From Halococcus saccharolyticus DSM 5350 (GTDB taxonomy: Archaea > Halobacteriota > Halobacteria > Halobacteriales > Halococcaceae): a stretch of 64,000 nucleotides of DNA. The position numbers were made by a program, and so were the translations under genes. Shown here in pieces: positions 52,900 to 61,955 of this stretch. The stretch lies in the NCBI RefSeq assembly GCF_000336915.1, contig NZ_AOMD01000030.1, forward strand, positions 509-64,508, read 5' to 3'. The notes beneath the pieces were generated by a model. The model had not been told where the DNA came from. It did not search any database and saw nothing but the letters and a program-made list of their open reading frames with translations. Within the stretch, counting starts at the first letter, position 1, and the number at the start of each line of letters is the position of its first letter.

Positions 52900-53343
52900 G
52901 TAGTTGTTGAGCGTCGGGGTTCGGGAACACGAACCACGAGTGCCGACGCAACTGATTGTCCGCCCCGCACTGCAAACCGCCCACACGCCTCCCACGCCCA
53001 CTTTTTACTGCGTCGGGTGCACTCGCTTCGCTCGCGCACCGCTCCTTGCAAAAACCTGGACTAAAAACACCCGCTCGCTCCCTCCGGTCACTCGCGGTTC
53101 GACCACTGATTCCACCGTACAGCACTGCGACAACCCACACGCCTCCCCAGCCGACTCCCTCACTCCGCTCGCGTCGCTCAGTCATCCCTCGCACGGGCGT
53201 TGCGCGCCGATGAACGGCGCGCAGCCGCGCGCCGACCGCGATGACTGCACACTACACGCGCTCCCCGCTACCGACTGTCCGGTGTCGAAAGACGACGCTG
53301 CGAACGGAATCCCTTTGCCGTCCCGCACCGGTTGGTCGATCGA
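52900..53343. other. Repeat-rich intergenic stretch
   Basis: No gene. It holds GC-palindrome patches (ACTCGCTTCGCTCGCGCACC near 53025; CTCGCTCCCTCCGGTCACTCG near 53070) and the dispersed repeat copy at 53136-53236. Such CTCGCTTCGCTCGC patches are widespread in haloarchaeal intergenic DNA. Confidence 0.5.
53136..53236 (+). repeat. Dispersed repeat, copy 1 (CCCCAGCCGACTCCCTC type)
   Basis: Shares CACACG/CACACT-CCCCAGCCGACTCCCTC, then a CGCTCGC palindrome, TCATCCCTCGC, and CGCGCGCCGAC with 55882-55984, with different short inverted repeats in the middle (TGCGCGCC..GGCGCGCA here). The two copies flank the DUF2298 gene in the same orientation. Confidence 0.65.
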
Positions 53344-55821
53344 ATGGAGTACGGTCTCGTCGCGCTGTGGTTCGCGGGCTACGCCCTCCTCGCGCTCGCC
53401 GGGCTCCCGATCGCCGCTCTCCTCTTCGAGCGCTTTCCCGATCGTGGCGCGACGTTCGCGCTCCCGATCTCGCTCGCGGTGCTGACGCTGGTCGCCTACT
53501 GGGTCGGCCACCTCACCTTCGGGTGGATCGCGGTCGCGGCCGCCGTTGCGGTCCTGCTCGTTGCGTCGGGCCTCGCTCTCCGTGCCGGCGGATCGATCCA
53601 CCTCCGAGCGTACCTCGCTGCGATGGCGGTGTTCGGGATCGCGTTCGCGTTCATGCTCGCGATCCGGGCGGTCGATCCGGCGGTACATCCGGGCGGCGGC
53701 GAGAAGTTCCTCGATTTCGGCCTGATCCAGACGGTGCTGCGCGCGGATCGCCTCCCGCCGGAGGACTTCTGGTTCGCGGGCGAGCGCCTCCGGTACTACT
53801 ACGGTGGATTCGTGATGACCGCGCTGCTCTCGATGCTCACGGATACCCCCGCACGCTACGCGTACAACCTCGCGCTCGCGGGGTTCTTCGCGTCGCTCGT
53901 GACTGCGGCCTACGGACTCGCAGGCGCGATTGCGTCCTCTCACGGCCGCTCGCACCGCCTCGCGGGTGCGTTCGCGGTCTTCTTCGTCGGGATCGGCGGC
54001 AACCTCGCGACGCCGGGCCGAATGGTCCTCGGGGTTCTCCCCGACGATCTCGCCGCACAGTACGGCCGTGTCTTCTTCGCGGGCGTCCGCGGCGTTCCCT
54101 ACGAAGAGGCGCTCGCGACCCTCACTGCGCCGAAGAGCTTCTCGTACTGGTACGGCCGGTACGTGATCGACGGGACACTCAACGTCTTCCCGCTCTGGTC
54201 GTTCCTCAACGGCGATCTGAGCGCGTTCATGATCGCCATGACCTTTCTGCTCGTGGCGGTGGCGCTCTCCTTTGCGTACTACCGGACACCCGAGGCTGAC
54301 CGCACGCGCCGGCGTGCGCTCGTCTTCGTCGCGTTCCCGCCCGCGGTGGGTCTGTGCGCGCTGATCAGCACGTGGAGCGTGCCGAGCGCGGTCGGCGTGC
54401 TCTGGCTCTCGCTCGCCCTCGGCGACGCCCGCCCGGCGACCCTGCTTCCCGACGCGATCGCTCGTCGTCTTCCCGCCCCGCCGGACGTCACGGCCGGTCT
54501 CGCTCGACTCCGATACGAGGTTTCGCGAACGGTCGTCGCGACCGTGCTCGCGTGCGCCGGGGGCCTCGCGGGTGCGGTACTCGCGTCGCCATTTCTCCTC
54601 TTTCACAGGCCCGAAGTCCGCGGGGTCAGGTTCCTCCCGCCACGCAGCGGCCTCGGTGAACTGTTTCTCGTCCACGGAGCCTTTCTCACGCTCTTCGCGC
54701 TCTACCTCGTCGCCCGCCGGCCGCCGTGGCTGCGCGCCCGACTCGCGCGCGCATCGCCGAGAGCGCTCGCTGTCGTGGGCGTCGCAGGCGTCGTGGTGCT
54801 CGCCGTGCTCGGGCTAGTCGTCGACCTCGCGGCAGTCGCGCTCGCCGGCCCGTTCGTCGTCGTCGGCTGGGTGGTGTGTCGCACACGCGCTGATTCCTTG
54901 TGGGGATCGACGGATACAACGGTGGACGGGGAACGTCCTCCTGAGCGTCGCCGTTCGTCCGATGCGGCGGCCACGCTGTTCGGTGCCGGAGCGCCCGTCG
55001 GCTACGAGACGGTGCTGATCGTCGCGGGTGCGGGCCTCGTCCTCGCGGTGGAGTTCGCGTACGTGAGTGCGGGCTCGATCACGCAGAACGTGCGCTGGAA
55101 GACCGTGTTCAAAGTCTACCTCCAGATTTGGGTGCTCTGGGGCACCGCCGCTGGCGTCGCGCTCGCGTGGCTGCTCGCGGCCACCCGCGACGCGATCGGT
55201 CGCGCACTCGCCGGTCGATCCACTCCACGTACTGCGCTCGCCGCCGGCCTCTCCGTCATCGCCGTCACGGCGCTCGTGGTGCCGGCCACCGGCACGTTCG
55301 CCGGCCTCGCGCTCTCGGCACATTTCGACGATCCGCCCGCAGAGTCCGCTGGCCTCGATCCGACCCTCGACGGAACGCGATTCGTCGAACAATCCCGACC
55401 GGCTCAGGCCGAATCGATCGCGTGGCTCGACAACCGCTCGGGCCAGCCGAACATCGTCACCGAACCGGGCACCCAGATGTACACGTGGACGAGCGCGCCA
55501 GCGACCCTCACCGGCGTGCCGACCGTGATCGGGTGGCGACACCAGCGCGGCTACCGCGGCGCGGCGGCGTTCGAGGAGCGCGTCGCGGCCGTGAACACGA
55601 TCTACACCGAACCCTGGTCGGCGGGCGCGCCGGTGCTCGACAGGTACGACGTGCGTTACATCTACGTCGGCCCACCCGAACGCGACCGCTACGGCGACGT
55701 CCAGAACTACGCGCGTCAGCCGAACGTCTCGGTCGCGTTCGAGAACCAGGCCGTGACGATCTACGCGGTCGACCCCGATCTCGTCTGCGAATCCGGTGAC
55801 ACGGACTGCGGCCCCGAGTGA
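53344..55821 (+). CDS. DUF2298 (Chlor_Arch_YYY) polytopic membrane protein
   Basis: 825 residues with roughly 15-20 membrane helices, highly Ala/Leu/Val-rich. The family hallmark is FAGERLRYYYGGFVMTALLS, giving the YYY name; other marks are KFLDFGLIQTVLRADRLPPE early on and NVRWKTVFKVYLQIWVLWG late. The soluble C-terminus (TEPGTQMYTWTSAPATL; GWRHQRGYRGAAAFEERV) resembles GT-C glycosyltransferase relatives, so a lipid-linked sugar transferase role is plausible but unproven. ATG 53344 chosen; GTG at 53332 also possible. Confidence 0.85.
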   Translation: MEYGLVALWFAGYALLALAGLPIAALLFERFPDRGATFALPISLAVLTLVAYWVGHLTFGWIAVAAAVAVLLVASGLALRAGGSIHLRAYLAAMAVFGIAFAFMLAIRAVDPAVHPGGGEKFLDFGLIQTVLRADRLPPEDFWFAGERLRYYYGGFVMTALLSMLTDTPARYAYNLALAGFFASLVTAAYGLAGAIASSHGRSHRLAGAFAVFFVGIGGNLATPGRMVLGVLPDDLAAQYGRVFFAGVRGVPYEEALATLTAPKSFSYWYGRYVIDGTLNVFPLWSFLNGDLSAFMIAMTFLLVAVALSFAYYRTPEADRTRRRALVFVAFPPAVGLCALISTWSVPSAVGVLWLSLALGDARPATLLPDAIARRLPAPPDVTAGLARLRYEVSRTVVATVLACAGGLAGAVLASPFLLFHRPEVRGVRFLPPRSGLGELFLVHGAFLTLFALYLVARRPPWLRARLARASPRALAVVGVAGVVVLAVLGLVVDLAAVALAGPFVVVGWVVCRTRADSLWGSTDTTVDGERPPERRRSSDAAATLFGAGAPVGYETVLIVAGAGLVLAVEFAYVSAGSITQNVRWKTVFKVYLQIWVLWGTAAGVALAWLLAATRDAIGRALAGRSTPRTALAAGLSVIAVTALVVPATGTFAGLALSAHFDDPPAESAGLDPTLDGTRFVEQSRPAQAESIAWLDNRSGQPNIVTEPGTQMYTWTSAPATLTGVPTVIGWRHQRGYRGAAAFEERVAAVNTIYTEPWSAGAPVLDRYDVRYIYVGPPERDRYGDVQNYARQPNVSVAFENQAVTIYAVDPDLVCESGDTDCGPE

Positions 55822-55881
55822 GCGGCGCTCACGACCAACATCCACTCGTTCTCTTTTCCGACGAACTGCCCCGCACAGCTC

Positions 55882-55984
55882 ACACACTTCCCCAGCCGAC
55901 TCCCTCGTTCGCTCGCTGCGCTCGCCTCACTCGGTCATCCCTCGCGCGAGTCGTGCGTCGAAGACGCACTTCCCGCGCGCCGAC
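55882..55984 (+). repeat. Dispersed repeat, copy 2
   Basis: Second copy of the repeat at 53136-53236, with GTGCGTCgaaGACGCAC as its central hairpin instead of the other copy's palindrome. It lies between the DUF2298 gene and the secD stop, where it may act in transcription termination of the converging genes. Confidence 0.6.
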
Positions 55985-56051
55985 AACAACTGGTTCACAC
56001 ACGCACCTCGATGGCTCGACCGAGGACGGATCGATACCGATGCGCCCGCCG

Positions 56052-57695
56052 TCAGTCCTCGGTCACGAGGTTCCGAAGGATGTTGCCGTAGGCCGGGCGA
56101 GTGACCAGGACCCCGATGAGGACGCCGACGATGGTGATGATGGCGAACCCACGGAGATCGCCGAGGCTGAGGATCGCGAGCGGGCTCATCGCGATGATGG
56201 TGGTGGCGGCGGCCGCGCCGATGACCCACAGCGCTCGCCGGAACCGGCTCTTGAACACCCGGCCGGTCTTCACGTCGCTTTGGAGGATCTCGTCGGCGAT
56301 GATTACGAGGTCGTCGACCCCGGTGCCGATCACCGCGACGAATCCGGCGATGTACGAGAGATCGAGCGCGAGCCCGACCGCCGACGCGAACCCGAGCAGG
56401 ATGAACACCTCCGCGAGCGCGGTCAACACCATCGGAATCGCTACCCGCGGGTCGCGATACCGAATGAACACCGTGACTGCCACCGCGAGCACCGCGATCA
56501 GTCCCGTGATGAGCGAGAACCGCTTGAACTTCTCGGCGAGATCCGGCAGGATGAACTGACTCGTTCCGGCATCGATGTCGAGCCGGGCGGGCAGCGCACC
56601 AGCCTGAAGGTTGACCTGGAGCTCCTGAGCCGTCGAGATGTTTGGTGCGAAAGTCCGGTAGGCCGGCCGGTTCTCGAAGTCGTCGGTGGCGAACGAGGCC
56701 GCGAGATCCCCCTCTACGCCGGCGGAGTAGACCACCCGGCCGTCGACCACCGTGAGCAGACAGTGACCAGTCCGGCTCTCGTCGAACCGACACGTGCTCG
56801 CGTTTGCGCGGTCGGCGAAGCCATAGTCCTGCATCGACTGTGCGAACGGCCCGTCAGCCTCCTCAGTCAGCGTCACCGGAACGAATGGCTCGCCACTCTC
56901 TTGTTGAACGGGCTGGATGTCCTGGAACCCCTCCTGGCTGTCGAGCACCGTCACGCTACAGTACCCCTCCGGCACCGTCCCGTTCGACGAGGCGTTGTCC
57001 CAACTCCCCGGCTCGCAGTACGCCGGTGTCTCATTCCCTTCGACCGGGAAGTACGCCACAGTCGTCACTCGGCCCTGATCAGCGACGAGGTCCTGGACCT
57101 CCGAGCGATTTTGATTCGGGACCTCGATCTGGATGTACTGCTCGCCCGCCGACTGCACGGTTTGTACCGACCCGCCCGCAAGCCCTGACTCGCTGACTTT
57201 GTTGTCGAGCGTGTTGACCGCCGTCTCGTAGGTCTGGTCGGTCACGCCCTCGCTGACGTCGCCTCTCGAAACGTCGAGGCCCGCAGACTGGAGCGCTCGT
57301 GTGAACTCTTCTTGTGAGACGTTGCCGGGCGCGCCGGCGAACTCGTCGCTCGTGACCCGATCGGGGAACACCTCGACGGTGGCCGAACCGTTGCCGACTC
57401 GGACTTGGACGTCCGCCCCGGAGACGTTCAGCGCGCTTGCGACCTCCCGAGTGACGTTCGCCTGACTACCCCGTTCGACGTCGACGCCCTCGGCGGTCAG
57501 CCCGACGAGTGGCGCGCGGATCCGCGTTCCGCCGGAGAGTTCGAGCCCGTACTGGAGGTTGGTCGGCCCGTCCGCGGTCGGCGCGGCGGCGGTCGCGTTC
57601 GCCCCGCCGCCACCGAGTGGGGGCGCGAACAGCGCGACCCCGGCAGCGATCACGAACACGACGAGCAGGACGAGCCGCCAGTTCTCCCGGATCAT
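56052..57695 (-). CDS. secD: Protein-export membrane protein SecD
   Basis: 547 residues. One N-terminal helix (WRLVLLVVFVIAAGVALFAP), a large external P1 domain starting LQYGLELSGGTRIRAPLVGL (conserved D/E-LxGGTR-type motif), then five helices with GFVAVIGTGVDDLVIIADEI, the proton-relay loop. Works with SecF in late translocation and folding of Sec substrates. ATG 57695 overlaps the secF stop (ATGA). Confidence 0.95.
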   Translation of the reverse strand: MIRENWRLVLLVVFVIAAGVALFAPPLGGGGANATAAAPTADGPTNLQYGLELSGGTRIRAPLVGLTAEGVDVERGSQANVTREVASALNVSGADVQVRVGNGSATVEVFPDRVTSDEFAGAPGNVSQEEFTRALQSAGLDVSRGDVSEGVTDQTYETAVNTLDNKVSESGLAGGSVQTVQSAGEQYIQIEVPNQNRSEVQDLVADQGRVTTVAYFPVEGNETPAYCEPGSWDNASSNGTVPEGYCSVTVLDSQEGFQDIQPVQQESGEPFVPVTLTEEADGPFAQSMQDYGFADRANASTCRFDESRTGHCLLTVVDGRVVYSAGVEGDLAASFATDDFENRPAYRTFAPNISTAQELQVNLQAGALPARLDIDAGTSQFILPDLAEKFKRFSLITGLIAVLAVAVTVFIRYRDPRVAIPMVLTALAEVFILLGFASAVGLALDLSYIAGFVAVIGTGVDDLVIIADEILQSDVKTGRVFKSRFRRALWVIGAAAATTIIAMSPLAILSLGDLRGFAIITIVGVLIGVLVTRPAYGNILRNLVTED

Positions 57696-58549
57696 CGTGC
57701 CACGCCCTCGTACTTGTACCACCGCAGCAGACTCACGTTCATCAGATAGGTGTTCATCAGATCGGCCGTGAGCCCGAACACCAGCACGGTGCCGATCTCG
57801 GGCAGGAGCGGAATGTCGAAGTACGTCGCCACGATCGCCATCACCGCCATCGCCGAGAGCGACGTCAGCGTCATCGTTACCCCGGTCCGCATCGCGCGGT
57901 AGGTGCTCTCGTAGAAGTCACCACGCCGCCGGAGGATGTGGTTGTTGAGGAGGATGTCCGAGTCGACGCTGTACCCGATCAACATCAAGAGTGCGGCGAC
58001 GGTCCCGAGCGAGAGCTTGATCCCGAAGACGTTCATCAGCGCGAGCGGGATCACGATGTCGGAAAACGCCGACAGCACTACCGCGATCGAGGGGACGAAC
58101 GTCCGGAACATCGCGAACACCAACAGTGCCATCCCGACGAACGCCACACCGAGACCGAGCAGGCCGAGCTGCTGGGTCCGTGAGCCAAAGGTCGCCGAGG
58201 TCCCTTGGACGGACTCGACCTCGTAGCCGGCCTGATCGGCGCTCTGTCGTATCGCGTCGGTGTCGGTCGACTGGAACGTGACGATGTAGCTGCCTTCGCC
58301 ACGGACCGCCCGCACCGACTCGGGCTCGGTGGGGAAGGCATCCTCGATCGCGGCTTGGCTGTCGTCAGTCACGATCTGGATCTCGCTGCCACCAGTGAAC
58401 GCGATCCCCGGCGTCACCGGCGCACCCGTCATGATATACCAGCCGGCGAGCACCGCCAGCGCGAGCGCGAGCACCGCCAGCGGGATCGCCGCGAGCTGAC
58501 GGTTCGAGTACCGGGTGTACTCCACGTCCGGCACGTCGAACGCAACCAT
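57692..58549 (-). CDS. secF: Protein-export membrane protein SecF
   Basis: 285 residues, six helices. Conserved SecF segments: ITPGIAFTGGSEI-type VTPGIAFTGGSEIQIVTDDS after helix 1, then ALLMLIGYSVDSDILLNNHI (the G-Y-S-V-x-D-x-I relay motif) and MRTGVTMTLTSLSAMAVMAI. First gene of secF-secD; transcription runs away from the PPC cluster. Confidence 0.95.
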   Translation of the reverse strand: MVAFDVPDVEYTRYSNRQLAAIPLAVLALALAVLAGWYIMTGAPVTPGIAFTGGSEIQIVTDDSQAAIEDAFPTEPESVRAVRGEGSYIVTFQSTDTDAIRQSADQAGYEVESVQGTSATFGSRTQQLGLLGLGVAFVGMALLVFAMFRTFVPSIAVVLSAFSDIVIPLALMNVFGIKLSLGTVAALLMLIGYSVDSDILLNNHILRRRGDFYESTYRAMRTGVTMTLTSLSAMAVMAIVATYFDIPLLPEIGTVLVFGLTADLMNTYLMNVSLLRWYKYEGVAR

Positions 58550-58630
58550 GTCCTGCGGTGCGGAACGCCCCCGAATAAGCCTTCGTATATCGCACCGAAT
58601 CGCCCCGCTGCGGTCTTCCGAGCGGTCCAG

Positions 58631-60235
58631 TCAGTCCCGCCGCACGGCGAGCGCAATCGCCGCCAGCACCGCGACGACGCCACCCGCGAGACCGAACCCG
58701 GGACCACCTGACGACGTGGTTTCGTTCTGGCCGTCCGCTCCGCCGACGACCTGTCCGCCGGTGTCGTTGGTCGTCGCGTTGCCCGTCCCGGTCGTGGTGT
58801 GGGTCGGTGTGTCGGTTGTCGTTGCAGTGTCAGTCGGCGTAGCCGTCGTGGTCGTGGTTGGTGTTGCGGTCTGCGTCGGAGTGGATGTTGGTGTTGCAGT
58901 CGGTGTGGAGGTAGCCGTCTGTGTTGCAGTCGGTGTCGCGGTTGCCGTCTCGGTAGGCGTGGGAGTTGGCGTTGCGGTTGGTGTCGGTGTGGATGTCGAT
59001 GTTGGCGTCGCAGTCGGTGTCGGCGTTGCGGTGTCCTCGTCGGAAACGCCGCCGAATGAACCTGGATCGACTTCCTCGCCGTCAAGGAATACCCTGGCAT
59101 CGCCGTCGAGTTCGAGGCCCGTCAATTCACCATCGATCAGGTACGCGTCACCACCGCCGCCGAGTCGGCCGTCGATCCTGCCGTCCTCGATCCCGTCGAT
59201 GTCCTCGTCGACGGTCACGTGACGATCCTCGATCGGCGCACCGTGGCTCTCGCCGCTTCGCTCGGCGCTTCCTTCGAAGGCGACCTCGTAGGAGACCTTG
59301 TCCTCCGGGCTGCCACCGATGATTACCAGTGACTTGGCGTCGCCCGACGATCCGTCGTCGGAGCTGCCGGTCGTCCCGACGGACAGTTCGTAGCCGACGA
59401 AGCCGGCGACGCTCCCGGATTCGGCCGGACTGACGCGGACGTAGTACGTGCCGGATTCGCTAGCGATGTGGTGCTGGCTCGCGATCGGCTTATATCCGAT
59501 CTCCGGTCCGTAGGTCCGGTTCGATGGACCGCTTTCCATACCCATGTTCGCCCCGACCTCACCGACTCGGTTGCCGTCCGGACTGTAGAGTTCCGTCCGA
59601 ACGTTCTGGGCGACCTCACCACCGGTGTTCGTCAGTTCGGCGCTGGCGGTGACGTTCTCGCCCGCATCGGCCTCGACCGCGAACCAGTCGTCTTCGCCCG
59701 CAAGGAGCGTCGCATCGTGCGAGCTACCGGGTTCGATCGCTGCCGCGCTCCCACGGTCGTCGTTCGCCTCGAACCCGTCAGCCGCTCCGGTCGCAACCGA
59801 AACGCCGTATTGTGCCTCGTACTCGTTCTCGTAGCTGATCTGGAGGTAGTATGTTCCCGTCTCGGGGGCTGTCGTGCCGATCTCGACCATATTCGCCGTC
59901 CCACCGGCCGTCCCGCTGCCGAGCTCATCGCCGTCCGGCCCGTACAGTGTGAGTTCCGGATACTCCGCTCCGACGCCACCCGTCACCCGGATGGCGTGGC
60001 CAGCCTCAGCGTCGAACGCGAGCCAGTCCTCGTCGGTGGCGTTCACTGTGCCCTCGACGAACTGTCCTTTCTCGATCGGCGTCGCGGTCTCCCGCGTGTC
60101 GTTCGGTTCGCGCTCGCCTTGATTCCCGGACTGTGCTACCACTGCCGGGGCGAGCAGGCTCGATACGAGCACGAGTCCCATCACGAGGACCACGATCCGC
60201 TTCGTGTTCGTGATTCTATTCATGGTTTTGGTCAT
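58631..60235 (-). CDS. PPC-domain surface protein with PGF-CTERM anchor (copy 1)
   Basis: About 534 residues (starts possible at 60244 GTG, 60235 and 60223 ATG). Signal peptide (RIVVLVMGLVLVSSLLAPAV), then two PPC beta-sandwich domains (EPNDTRETATPIEKGQFVEG..GTYYLQISYENE; EANDDRGSAAAIEPGSSHDA..GTYYVRVSPAES), then the shared module (LVIIGGSPEDKVSYEVAFEG, GGDAYLIDGELTGLELDGDA, VFLDGEEVDPGSF). A Thr/Pro repeat stalk of about 90 residues and a C-terminal PGFGLAGGVVAVLAAIALAV with RRD follow. PGF-CTERM tails are processed by archaeosortase A and lipid-anchored. Function at the surface unknown. Confidence 0.85.
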   Translation of the reverse strand: MTKTMNRITNTKRIVVLVMGLVLVSSLLAPAVVAQSGNQGEREPNDTRETATPIEKGQFVEGTVNATDEDWLAFDAEAGHAIRVTGGVGAEYPELTLYGPDGDELGSGTAGGTANMVEIGTTAPETGTYYLQISYENEYEAQYGVSVATGAADGFEANDDRGSAAAIEPGSSHDATLLAGEDDWFAVEADAGENVTASAELTNTGGEVAQNVRTELYSPDGNRVGEVGANMGMESGPSNRTYGPEIGYKPIASQHHIASESGTYYVRVSPAESGSVAGFVGYELSVGTTGSSDDGSSGDAKSLVIIGGSPEDKVSYEVAFEGSAERSGESHGAPIEDRHVTVDEDIDGIEDGRIDGRLGGGGDAYLIDGELTGLELDGDARVFLDGEEVDPGSFGGVSDEDTATPTPTATPTSTSTPTPTATPTPTPTETATATPTATQTATSTPTATPTSTPTQTATPTTTTTATPTDTATTTDTPTHTTTGTGNATTNDTGGQVVGGADGQNETTSSGGPGFGLAGGVVAVLAAIALAVRRD

Positions 60236-60306
60236 GATTTTCACGTTCGTTCATAGCAGCGTGTGATAGGCTTTCTGGTGTATTCGTCGGCGACGGCTCG
60301 GTTCGA

Positions 60307-61872
60307 TCACCGCCGACGTACGGCGAATCCGGCGGCCGCGACGATCGCAACGAGCCCGCTCACGAGGCCGAAACCCGGACCGCTCGACGAGGTCGTCTCG
60401 TCCTCGGTCGTCGCTCCGCCGACGATCCGCCCGTCACCGTCCGTCGGCGTCGTCGCGTCGGTTCCAGTACTGGTCGTCGGCTCCGCTGCCGTCGGCGTCG
60501 TGGTTTGGGTTACGGTCTGGGTCCCAGTCGCGAGGGACGTGGTGCTCGACCCATCGGTGGGCGTAGCGGTTGCGGTTGTGGTCGTCGGCAATGGCGTGGG
60601 GGTCGGTGTTGCGGTTGGCGTCGATGACGGTGTCGCTGTCGGCGTTGACGTGGTGGTCGACGTCGGCGTTGGTGACGACGTTGCTCGGTCCGAAACGCTG
60701 CCGAACGAGGCGGGATCGACTTCCTCGCCGTCGAGGAACACCCGGGCGTCGCCGTCGAGTTCGAGACCGGTGATTTCGCCGTTGACGAGGTACGCGTCAC
60801 CACCGCCGCCGAGTCGGCCGTCGATCCTGCCGTTCTCAATCTCGTCGACATCCTCATCGACGGTCACGTGACGATCTTCGATCGGCGCACCGTGGCTCTC
60901 GCCGCTTCGCTCGGCGCTGCCTTCGAAGCCGACCTCGTACGACACCTTGTTCTCCGGCCTGCCGCCGGCGATTACCAGTGCGTTCGTTCCGGTTTCGGGC
61001 CGCTCAGCCGTACCGTCTCCGGTGATCGAGAGGGTGTATTCGACGAACCCTGTGACCCCACCGAAGCCGTCGGTCGAGCTAATTCTGACGTAGTACGTCC
61101 CTTCCTCGTCGGCGCTGATCCGCTGGGATGCCGTGTCGCGAACGGTGCCGCCCTCGGCGACGGTCTCGTTGCTCCCGAGTCGTTCACCGTCAGGATCGAA
61201 GACATCGATCCGGAGGTTCTGACCTGTTTCGGGGCTTCCGAAGTTCAGGCCCCCATCCCCTTTCTCGACCGCTGCGGTGAGATTCTCGCCGGCGCTCGCC
61301 TCGACCGCGAACCAGTCCTCGTCGGCGGGGAGGTTTGTCCCGTTCACGATCGTCCCTTCGACCGCCCCGTTCGGGTCGATCCGCGTCGTGCTCCCGCGGT
61401 CGTTGTTCGGTTCGAACCTGTCACGGCCGGTCGTGGCGACCGAAAAGGAGTATCGGCTTCCCGTATCGTCGGCTTCGAGTCGAACGACGTAGGTTCCGGT
61501 CGTTTGAGCACGCGCACCGATCTCGGCTGTCCCGGCCGTCGAAGACCCGAGTATGTCGCTCCCAAGCACGTCACCGTTCGGAGCCACGAGCGTTGCGTCC
61601 GCCCCACCACTCACGGCAGCGAACCCGTCGGTGATCCTGATGATCGCTCCTTCGCTGGCCTCGAACGAGAAGAAATCTACGTCGGAATCGTTGACAACCC
61701 CCTCGATCGCCGTTCGTTGTTCGATCGGGGTCGCGCTCTCCCGCGTGTCGTTCGGCTCGCGTTCCTCTTGAGCCCCGGACTGTGCCACCGCTGTCGGGGC
61801 GAGCACGCTCGATACGATCACGAACGCCACCGCGAGAATCACAAGCCGACCCGATATCGTTGCACGATCCAT
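60307..61872 (-). CDS. PPC-domain surface protein with PGF-CTERM anchor (copy 2)
   Basis: 521 residues. Signal peptide LVILAVAFVIVSSVLAPTAV; PPC 1 (EPNDTRESATPIEQRTAIEG..ATGTYVVRLEADD equivalent) and PPC 2 (EPNNDRGSTTRIDPNGAVEG; GTYYVRISSTDGFGGVTG); the shared module (ALVIAGGRPENKVSYEVGFE, GGDAYLVNGEITGLELDGDA). Thr/Pro stalk and PGFGLVSGLVAIVAAAGFAV tail follow. The module is nearly identical to copy 1 over about 95 residues while the PPC domains differ much more, indicating gene conversion or strong constraint on the module. Confidence 0.85.
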   Translation of the reverse strand: MDRATISGRLVILAVAFVIVSSVLAPTAVAQSGAQEEREPNDTRESATPIEQRTAIEGVVNDSDVDFFSFEASEGAIIRITDGFAAVSGGADATLVAPNGDVLGSDILGSSTAGTAEIGARAQTTGTYVVRLEADDTGSRYSFSVATTGRDRFEPNNDRGSTTRIDPNGAVEGTIVNGTNLPADEDWFAVEASAGENLTAAVEKGDGGLNFGSPETGQNLRIDVFDPDGERLGSNETVAEGGTVRDTASQRISADEEGTYYVRISSTDGFGGVTGFVEYTLSITGDGTAERPETGTNALVIAGGRPENKVSYEVGFEGSAERSGESHGAPIEDRHVTVDEDVDEIENGRIDGRLGGGGDAYLVNGEITGLELDGDARVFLDGEEVDPASFGSVSDRATSSPTPTSTTTSTPTATPSSTPTATPTPTPLPTTTTATATPTDGSSTTSLATGTQTVTQTTTPTAAEPTTSTGTDATTPTDGDGRIVGGATTEDETTSSSGPGFGLVSGLVAIVAAAGFAVRRR

Positions 61873-61900
61873 GGGTTTCGCCCAGATTCATGACAACGTA

Positions 61901-61907
61901 GTATATG
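61901..61907 (-). promoter_or_regulatory. TATA box of PPC copy 2
   Basis: CATATAC on the minus strand about 30 bases before ATG 61872, showing that the copies are separately transcribed rather than one operon. Confidence 0.5.
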
Positions 61908-61955
61908 CCTTCTGTTCCGGGGTGTTCGTCGGCTGCCAGGCGATCGACGCCGCAA

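Noticed and set aside
55818-57188. 456-codon plus-strand frame opposite secD
   Set aside because: Composition is dominated by Arg, Asp and His runs typical of antisense frames; secD motifs on the other strand are unambiguous.
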